From positions 49,424,908 to 49,488,907 of the forward strand of contig CM055106.1 of NCBI GenBank assembly GCA_029204225.1: 64,000 bases of DNA, given 5' to 3'. Made by a program: the position numbers and the translations under genes. This stretch comes from Diphasiastrum complanatum (taxonomy: Eukaryota; Streptophyta; Lycopodiopsida; Lycopodiales; Lycopodiaceae). Shown piece by piece: positions 1-64,000 of the stretch; within the stretch, counting starts at the first letter, position 1; every line of letters begins with the position of its first letter. A model generated the notes under the pieces. The model saw nothing but the letters and a program-made list of their open reading frames with translations, was not told where the DNA came from and did no database searches.

Positions 1-2127
1 GCATTTCGTTTCGGCATGGGCACATTCGGCCACCCGGCTGCCCAGGATCCAGAGAGGAGGCAGCTACCCATTACCTGGTGGACCATGTTCGGTAGCACAT
101 ACCCATCTATACAGCGTCTTGCACTGCGTGTCCTTTCTCAGGTATGCATCTCATTTTATCCTCCATTTTTTGTGTTTCGTTGAAGTTTCACCTTTGCCAC
201 AATGTGCTGAAGTATTTCAATGCACGCACCACAGGACTGTGCTGCCTCTGTGTGTGAGCGTAATTGGAGCACATGGGCACTGATTCACACGAGGAGAAGA
301 AACCGGTTGTCAGTGAGTCAGTTGGAGCGGTTGGTGTTCTGTAGCACCAACGCACGTCTCGCCAGGAGGCTTCCGACCATTACGAGCGCATTGCAGGTGA
401 TAAGCTAATCTTTCATAGCATGTTGGTTGACTCCTGGTATGTTGATTTCATTTCTTGAAAAAGTTGTCTCTCTGACATGCAAATTTTAAACCTTGCAGAC
501 GAAGATATCTGATTTGGAGCGCCAGGTTGACTTGCCTACGGACAGCACCCATCCCATGCCTGCAGATGACCTGGGCACACAGTTGATGGCAGAGAGAGAG
601 AGGGAGCTTGCCGAGATGAGAGAGAGAGAGCTTGGGCTTGAGCACAGAGAGCCCCCATTGTATGAGGCAGATGAGCCAGTGTCAGAGGATGAGCATGATG
701 AGGATGAGCCCATTCGGGTTGTGTTTGCCAGACCAGAGAGGGATGAGGCAGATTATACAGGTGCAGGGCACACGCCACGGGCAGGGGTCACAGGTGCATC
801 ACGTGGCAGAGGTGGGACACATGGCACAGGTTATACCGGCAGACAGGCAGGGCACACAGGGGGGGGCAGTGGCATACCTACCTATGTCGACATGATGGAG
901 GAGGCTCTTGATAGAGGGCAGAGTGGTTTAGATGCTGGTCCCGCAGATGTTTGGATGCGTGCAGCACAGAGTCATGGCCGTTACTACGACAGCACACCAG
1001 AGGAGGCACCTGATGACTTTCATTGCACAGATTGGGAGGCCATGCAGGGTCTACAGGGTGCACATGATGAGGCACGGGATGAGGCTTGGGTTGATTCAGG
1101 GGTTGGTGCACAGGATGATTCAGAGGTCGGTGCACAGGATGATTTAGAGGCTGGTGCACAGGATGAGTCCCAGAGCCCAGAGCATTTGTATTCGGATGCC
1201 CAGCTGGCCGACTTGGTTGCCACATTGGATTCAGAGGCCTTGCAGATGCCGAGTGTCAGGGCGCCCCCATCATCTCTTGCCAGCATGCCACACACAGAGT
1301 CCCAGCCAGAGCAGCCGCATGAGGTGCCTACAGTTCCTCCAGCTCCTCAGAGGGTGTATGTGCGTCGCACAGCTCCTCCAGTGCCACCGATGCCATTTAG
1401 GCCTGCATCCCCTCCATCGCCGTCCACTTCTGCAGCACCAGGTCTCCATGGCAGGCCACCATCTGTGCCCAGGTTTTCTCTTGCAGCGCCCACATCCACA
1501 GTGTCTCCTCCAGTGGCAGCACCCACGTCACATCCTCCTCCTTTGGCAGCACCCAGGATGTACCAGTACCGGCCACCACAGCGCCCCTTTCAGTACATAT
1601 CGCCACTGTACTCGCCTCCTGCACAGCCAGTTCCTCCACCTGCAGCAGCCCCACGGGCACACACTCCACGAGCTCATCCTCCTCGCTCAGTTGCACAGGG
1701 AGTTCCCTCTTTTGCTTCCCTATCCCAGCCGGCCTCAGCTTGGGCCCAGCCTAGCCAGCCAGGTGATTTGCATGGGGGTGACGAGGCATTGACAGCTCCT
1801 CTTGTCCGCAAGAGACCAGGCAGGCCCAAGGGTGCACCGAACAAGAAAGGCAAGGCACAGAAACTGCCAGGGAGGAGAGGACGACCACGCAGGGCTCCAG
1901 GTACAGGTAGAGGTGCAGTATCACAGCCAGTTGGAGCAGGTGTTGTTGGTTTGGCCTGCTTGGGGGCTGATGCGGAGGCTGATTGGGAGGATGAGGATGA
2001 CGAGTCTTCCCCCTCGGATACACAGCCCATGCCAGTTCCAGACAGGCAGAGATATCGGCTGCGAGAGTCAGCTCGGGGCCCTGAGTTGTCTCCAGAGCAT
2101 TCGTCTGAGTCAGAGCCAGAGCATTGA
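1..2127 (+). CDS. hAT transposase, C-terminal exons, with long disordered AT-hook tail (partial)
   Basis: Three exons can be joined in phase 0: 1-141, 235-396 and 499-2127, with introns GT(142)-AG(234) and GT(397)-AG(498). Exon 1 carries the hAT dimerisation signature (PITWW, then LALRVLSQ). Exon 2 carries CERNWSTWALIHTRRRNRL, which is typical of plant hAT proteins. This domain normally ends the protein soon afterwards. Here exon 3 adds about 540 residues: an acidic part with short repeats (VGAQDD, EAGAQDE), a long proline-rich part, and two basic AT-hook-like motifs (RKRPGRPKG and RRGRPRR) near 1810-1900. It ends at the TGA at 2125. The BED finger and catalytic parts would lie left of the window. 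In family terms it is a cut-and-paste transposase acting on its own terminal repeats in the nucleus. No disabling change is seen in the visible part. It sits in intron 5 of snurportin, on the opposite strand. Confidence 0.82.
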
Positions 2128-2650
2128 TTGTGGCTCTATTGTTTTAGTTTCAGTAGTTTGTCTCTAGCAGTCGGTCTACCATTGTACTCAGATGATTTTT
2201 CACATTATATACAGTGTTTGGCCTACATTATTTGCTGCACATTGTGCGTATGTCGCTCTGTACATGTGATGCTTTATTTTATGTTGAAGAATTCTATGTG
2301 CGTGTGTGAATCCTATTTTCATTTAATTTCGTTTGAAGTGAATGCTAGCTTCACATAGATGCACCTACATCATGAGCACAGCAATCACCCCTACACCCCA
2401 AACGACATTGAATAAACACATGTAATACATCTGCATTTAAAAAAATTACAAACATTGCATCTTACATGACCAGGCTCGCGTTGCACAAAAAACAACTATG
2501 TATATATTCAACCGTTGTATCAGGATAACATCACATATACTGTCATTTTTTTAAGCAGCCATCTAGTTATTTGCTGCACCATAAACTGCCGAAAACTACA
2601 TAGCAACAGTCCGCCACATACGGGTGGACCTCATCTATTCTAAACATCCC
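2128..2650. other. AT-rich spacer downstream of the hAT exons
   Basis: No coding region is supported. It is probably the 3' untranslated part of the preceding hAT gene followed by internal transposon sequence. An AATAAA-like hexamer lies near 2410, but poly(A) use cannot be shown. Confidence 0.4.
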
Positions 2651-3016
2651 TCACTGATCCTCCACCGACTCCTCGCCCTCGTCTGGTGCATTGTTTTGTC
2701 GCTCTTGCTCTGCCTCCCGGTTAGCCCGAGCTGCCTCCTGGTTAGCCCGACGTCTGGCCGCCCTTTCCCTGACCATGATGAGCTGCCGTCGTGTGAAATT
2801 CATTCCGATCTGCTCATCCAGATCCAGCTCGACAGCGGGGACAGGATCCACAGCGGGGGCGGGTGGCTCCGGTTCCGGATTTCTCTGTCGAGTCTGTCGC
2901 AGCATCTCTCGGATATCTGCCTCTTGCTTCCGATGCCTCTCGTTGTGCCTTCGGATATCTTCCTCAAGCTTTCTCCTGGCTTCGCCCTCGGGCTTCGGTG
3001 GTATTCGCTCAGCCAT
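2651..3016 (-). CDS. Unrecognised highly charged coiled-coil-like ORF, antisense between two hAT pieces
   Basis: From the first ATG (3016-3014) the frame runs 121 codons to the stop at 2651; a GTG further out would add 14. I do not recognise a family. The protein is extremely rich in Arg, Glu and Gln: a helical segment (EARRKLEEDIRRHNERHRKQ), a proline and acidic linker (PEPEPPAPAVDPVPAVELD), then a second basic helix (RERAARRRANQEAARANRE) and an acidic end. It lies 0.5 kb downstream of, and convergent with, the hAT C-terminal exons, and 1 kb before the next hAT start. It could be an accessory second ORF of that transposon family. It could equally be a chance frame, because the GC-rich opposite strand is also partly open. 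Confidence 0.4.
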   Translation of the reverse strand: MAERIPPKPEGEARRKLEEDIRRHNERHRKQEADIREMLRQTRQRNPEPEPPAPAVDPVPAVELDLDEQIGMNFTRRQLIMVRERAARRRANQEAARANREAEQERQNNAPDEGEESVEDQ

Positions 3017-3564
3017 CTCGATCGACCTTCTCCTCACAGCACCCTGATCCTTGAACACCCTCTCACAGCACCCTGGCTCTCAAACAGCCTCTCACAGCCT
3101 GTCACCGGCTCTCGCTTGCTCTCTCACTGTCTATCACTGGCCCTCTCACAGCCTCTGAAAATGCCGACCACAATGGCATTGTGAGTGCCTATTTATCCCC
3201 ACAGCCTGATCGGCCATGTGGATCCCCATCATCCCTCCATGTGCCTCCGTACCCGCCCCCATGTGATGCTCCCCCCTGTGTTGGTCTCCCATTGGGCCCA
3301 TGGTCTGCTCACCCACAATGCCCATGTGCCTCTGTACTTGCCCCCATGTGATGCTACCCCCCTGTGTTGGTCTCCCATTGGCCCCTCGGTCTGCTCACTC
3401 GCAGTGCCCATGTGCCATTGCAACGGTCCCCTGCATCATGTACTGTACCCTCTTTTTTTACACCCAGAACCCCCTCTTTTTACTTTTTTTTGTCCTTTTT
3501 TGGTAGTTAATATGCAAAAAAAAATTACTAAAAATATATTAAAAAATAAAAAAAAATATTAAAA

Positions 3565-3660
3565 ATGGTACCGCCCTGGTACCGCGGATCCCAGGGCGGT
3601 ACCGTACCGGCGGTACCACTGATATGGTACCGGCGGTACCATACCAGCGGTACCAGAGGG
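3565..3660. repeat. Cluster of GGTACC palindromes and short inverted repeats
   Basis: The six-base palindrome GGTACC recurs several times within about 95 bases, embedded in longer mirror-image units (GGTACCGCCCTGG against CCAGGGCGGTACC; ACCGGCGGTACC repeated). The arrangement would fold into nested hairpins. It lies between the end zone of one hAT piece and the start of another, a reasonable place for transposon terminal or subterminal repeats, but no boundary or target duplication could be fixed. Confidence 0.6.
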
Positions 3661-3665
3661 TACTA

Positions 3666-3666
<1 letters not shown>

Positions 3667-3725
<59 letters not shown>
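3667..3725. repeat. (TA)n microsatellite
   Basis: An almost pure TA dinucleotide run of about 58 bases, directly next to the GGTACC palindrome cluster, followed by AT-rich sequence. Confidence 0.95.
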
Positions 3726-3729
<4 letters not shown>

Positions 3730-4054
3730 TAATATTTTTTTTAATTTTTTTTAACCTAAACTACCCGCCCCCCTCGCTTCTTCTCCAATTTTTTTTCAGC
3801 CCATCGTTGCCCTGCCATCGATCCTGGTTTTGCTGCCCTGCCTTTGATCGCCCCTCTTCTGATTTGCGTCGCCCTTCGCCCACAAACCGCCCTGCCTTGC
3901 ATCTGATTTGCATCTCCCTACCATCGCCCTGCCTTCGCTGCCTTCAGACATTTTCAGCGTCTCTCCAACAGTGAACCCTGCTGTTTTTTTCCCGGAAATC
4001 CATCCTTGCAACTTTAGCTTCATCTGCATTTTTTCCCTAGTTTTCTCCATCGCA

Positions 4055-5640
4055 ATGGTGCAATCCGACCTTTCCGATTTGTGGGACGAGGTAGACATTG
4101 TCAGGCGGGTTGCCGACAAGAGCAACAAGACTGGTCAGAAGATCGTGCGTTGCCGATACTGCCTCGTCGAATTTGTTGCGTCCCTCACTCGCCTTAAAGG
4201 CCACCTGCTCGATGCACGCGCCAAAAATGGTGCCACCTTAAACGCTGCCCCTTGTGGCAGCATGACCGTCCCCGACAGGCAGCGACTACTGGACACCTAC
4301 GGGCCGCGGCTCGTGGCGGGGGAGAACACCATTTCGGAGGGCATTCTCCGGTTTTGCACCGCTCCTTATGTGGCTGACCTAGAGTTGTTGCCTGCTTGGC
4401 TGGCACGCACGAGGAGAGGGAGTCCATCCTCATCCCGTCCCATTGCCCCTCATCCTCCTCAAACAGTTCCGCCACACACACCCCCATCTGCACCCATTCC
4501 GGTGGATCCCGTCCCATCCCGTCCGCCAGTTGCCACTGCGGTTCCACCACCACGTCATGTTGCTCGCACGCCCCCAGTTTACGATTTTCTCATGGATTCT
4601 CCACCACCCGAGCAGGTCCCAGATGCTACTGACGAGGCCTTCGAGGACGTGGATGAGATCCCTTCTTCCTTCCCTTCCCATCCGGATGACCTCCCTAGCC
4701 AGCAGTTTTCGTATCCCATGCCAGATCTTGCCCCTCCACCAGTGCACCCCACTTATGCTGCTGCACCCATCCCTGCCAGTGCATCCCACTCTCCCCATTC
4801 CACGTCTACAGCCGATGCATCCACTAGTGCCCAGCCTGTCGCGTCATCGTCCATTCCCGTCACGGTTGGTGCACCATGCTGGAGGTCCACCACCCGTCGC
4901 CCACCAGGTAGAGCCCTTGTGCAGCAGACCATTCGCGGCGCGCATCAGCCACACATGGACAGAGAGGCCACACAGGCCGTGGCCAGTTTGATTTACGAGC
5001 TGAACCTACCTTTTGCCATCACCGATTCTGAGCCCTTCAGAAGGGCATTCCACCTTGCACAGTCTGTCAGCCCTAGCTGGAGAGTCCCTGGTTCAAAGGT
5101 TGTCCGTACACACATGCTGAGAGATAGGGTCGAGTCCTTGTCTAGAGAGATGGAGCCTCTACGCTGCCACTGGGCCACATATGGATGCAGCATCATGTCC
5201 GATGGCTAGACTGATGTCAAGAGGAGGCCGATCCTCAACATCTTGGTCTCCAGCTGCATGGGTACACAATTTTTGAGAGCCGTGGATTGCAGTAGAGGGG
5301 GGAGAGTCATATCTGCAGATTTCATGTACGACGTCATTAGGTCCTCCATCCTGTCCATAGGCCCCCAGCATGTCGTTACGGTGGTGACGGATAATGCCAC
5401 CAACTGTGTTCAGATGGGTGTCCTGCTAGAGGCCGAGTTCCCTCACATCGTCCATACACCCTGTGCGGCGCACGGCATAGACCTTCTCATTGGGGACATA
5501 GGTGCACTTCCCTGGGTTGAAGCCATTTGGACCTCCGTAAGCCAGCCCCCACACGCTTTGCATTCACCTGGTGGTCATCGACCGTCTGATCAGGTGCAGG
5601 GCACAGCTTCTACAGATGGTTGCCAGTGATCTTTGGCGTG
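4055..5640 (+). pseudogene. hAT-family transposase, N-terminal two thirds (BED finger and DUF659), disabled
   Basis: The chosen ATG at 4055 starts MVQSDLSDLWDEV. A BED-type zinc finger follows (CRYC, then TRLKGHL), then a proline-rich hinge of about 170 residues, then the DUF659 part of the RNase H-like catalytic fold: LPFAITDSEPFRRAF near 5000, CSIMSDG near 5190, VVTDNATNCVQM and TPCAAHGIDLLIGDIG near 5385-5500. The signature motif SDGWTD is broken: the Trp codon is TAG at 5207-5209, and the frame then continues in register to 5629. After ALPWVEAI the frame shifts; the continuation (LLQMVASDLW) is readable in another frame to about 5650. The C-terminal dimerisation domain is missing. It lies in snurportin intron 5, same strand as the first hAT piece. 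Confidence 0.85.
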
Positions 5641-5650
5641 CCAGTACGTT

Positions 5651-6932
5651 TTAGCACACGGGGGATGGGGAGCACTTTACTTCCACGATGAGGGGAGACA
5701 AATAATTGCAGGCTTCTCAGAAACAATCTGGCAATTTAGATTGTGTACAGCTCCTCAAAGACAATTTCAATGATTTCTGTTTGTTCCTAGATAAGTTGTC
5801 GATAGTCATTTTTGAAATTTAAATAAAAATAGAATTCAACATTTTCTTCAGGGCTACCATCAAGTAATACTAAGACCTGCTGGAACTCGGGAAAACTTTC
5901 TTTAGTTATGCTACCCAGTGTCAAGTGATACTATTGACTATAATCCCACTCATGTACCTTGTTGATGCCCTCATGGTTCCAAAGAATCAAGATTCAATTC
6001 TTTTGAAATTGATCCAAACTGATTCGAATCGAGAGTCTAAAAGCAAATTTGTTTACTCCATTTTTTCCAATCCTTTTGAATCACAAATTAAAAATAGCTT
6101 TAATATGAATAGTAACAAGTCAAATACCGATTTATTCAGCCCAATATGATATCTACTCCCAAAAGGTTCAAACGAATCTTCTGGCAATCAATTGCACCAA
6201 TAGTTCATAGGTGCTAGGCCCAACTCCTGGTACTCTTTTCAAAATTCTAGGTGGCTTTTTGCTGCATCTTCAATGGTTTTAAAAATATTGAGCTTTTTTT
6301 AATCCCCTAGTCTTTTTAGCAAGTTTCTTGTTGAAATTTCAAAACAAAACAGTAGAAGCTCAGGTGACGATTCCGAATTCTTCATAGAATCAAGATGAAT
6401 CTGAATTGGCTGAATCCGAATTGACTTGAAACTGTAGTTTAGGTTGCAATTGAAAAGATGAGACCCAAAATATTGGTTAAGTGGTAAGATTCAAGTGTAT
6501 TGACCACTTCCTCCAAGGCTCCAACTTATACACAAGGCATCTCTTTGGTTCTCAAAGTTGATAAAAAGAAGACACTTAACTCACACAGGTGACTTTTGGC
6601 TGAAAAATCTTTGCCCTACAATCAAACACTCTCTCAATGAACTCTAAAGACTCGCAACATAAAGAATGCAACCGCTTCTAAGGATTACTATGTGGCATCC
6701 CATGCAAGCATCAAGCTAGCATGAACATACCTTGCCTCCTTATAAAACAAAGAATGGCACACGTGAGAAATGAGAATGTCTCATATCTTCCATCAAACCA
6801 TCCTCATGAGCTTGTGACGATATTTTCTGTCAAGAAAAGTGAACAAGACTAGTATATTCTAGCTCTTTTCAAAACCACATTTGTTGCAAAGAGAGCTTCT
6901 TGTTGACTACAAAGCTGATAAATGCAGCCTAC
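5651..6932. other. Intronic sequence without recognisable genes
   Basis: AT-rich sequence of snurportin intron 5. The short open frame near 5925-6149 has low-complexity composition and no family resemblance. I looked on the minus strand for the missing C-terminal snurportin exon and did not find it. Confidence 0.5.
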
Positions 6933-63907
<56,975 letters not shown>

Positions 63908-64000
63908 CTCTCGCTCACTTTCTTTTGCTTTTATTCTTCTTGTTCTCCAAAATGAATGAAGAATGGCCCTCCCTCACTATCACTGGTTGCCGCTTGTGTG
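63908..64000 (-). promoter_or_regulatory. Probable 5' leader of snurportin
   Basis: The 93 bases upstream of the start codon (minus strand) have no in-frame ATG that would extend the protein and are moderately purine-rich next to the ATG. Promoter elements would lie beyond the window edge. Confidence 0.4.

Noticed and set aside
2624-3184. 186-codon plus-strand frame opposite the charged minus ORF
   Set aside because: Contains Ser/Leu/Pro-rich sequence with tandem CTCTCACAGC words and no domain; the minus frame has the more protein-like composition. Both remain uncertain.
3664-3725. (TA)n run as a possible origin or centromere signal
   Set aside because: A plain dinucleotide microsatellite without supporting features.
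5640-6932. Missing C-terminal snurportin exon
   Set aside because: Scanned the minus strand by eye for the LLRFAI..., YLGK... type sequence after FLSQ; none seen, so it is taken to lie left of the window.

Overview
The window is nuclear DNA of a land plant with a large, repeat-rich genome. No bacterial or organellar genes are seen. It holds one recognisable host gene, read on the minus strand: snurportin-1, the import adaptor for m3G-capped spliceosomal snRNPs. Five coding exons can be placed to the base: 63531-63907, 57940-58126, 57116-57366, 17319-17433 and 6933-7025. They join in frame with GT-AG introns to give about 341 residues. The last C-terminal part lies beyond the left edge. The introns measure about 5.4 kb, 0.57 kb, 39.7 kb, 10.3 kb and more than 6.9 kb, so nearly everything else here is intronic transposon sequence. 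The species cannot be named. The intron sizes and the LINE and hAT families suggest a large-genome plant (a fern, gymnosperm or similar lineage is possible), but this is inference.

Left part (1-6932, intron 5): the C-terminal exons of one hAT transposase with a very long proline-rich, AT-hook tail; an antisense charged ORF; a palindromic GGTACC cluster and a (TA)n tract; then the N-terminal two thirds of a second hAT transposase with a nonsense codon in its signature motif. Intron 4 (7026-17318): a complete 900-bp MULE-type MITE with a perfect 10-bp target duplication, an 81-bp tandem duplication, LTR and gag remnants of a Ty3/Gypsy element, a third hAT (minus strand, broken), and long CA and CT microsatellites.

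Intron 3 (17434-57115) is a nested retrotransposon graveyard. It contains a nearly complete LINE on the minus strand (20.66-25.79 kb, intact 302-aa ORF1), and further LINE pieces of the same family at 34.7-36.5, 42.4-43.1, 43.7-45.2 (plus) and 54.6-56.6 kb (plus). It also contains Ty1/Copia pieces (18.7-19.3 minus; 27.2-28.4 minus; 28.7-31.75 plus; 41.1-42.4 plus, a deletion derivative; 51.9-54.4 minus) and Ty3/Gypsy pieces (31.75-34.66 plus; the end of a chromovirus at 40.5-40.7; a pol at 46.6-49.5 minus facing a gag-protease at 50.4-51.7 plus). Several junctions are chimeric, with one family passing directly into another, often at simple repeats.

Intron 1 (58127-63530) has little recognisable content beyond a short minus-strand reading frame and a primer-binding-site-like sequence. 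No tRNA, rRNA, CRISPR array or prokaryotic operon was found. The transposon reading frames are mostly broken. Only snurportin and possibly LINE ORF1 look intact over their visible length.
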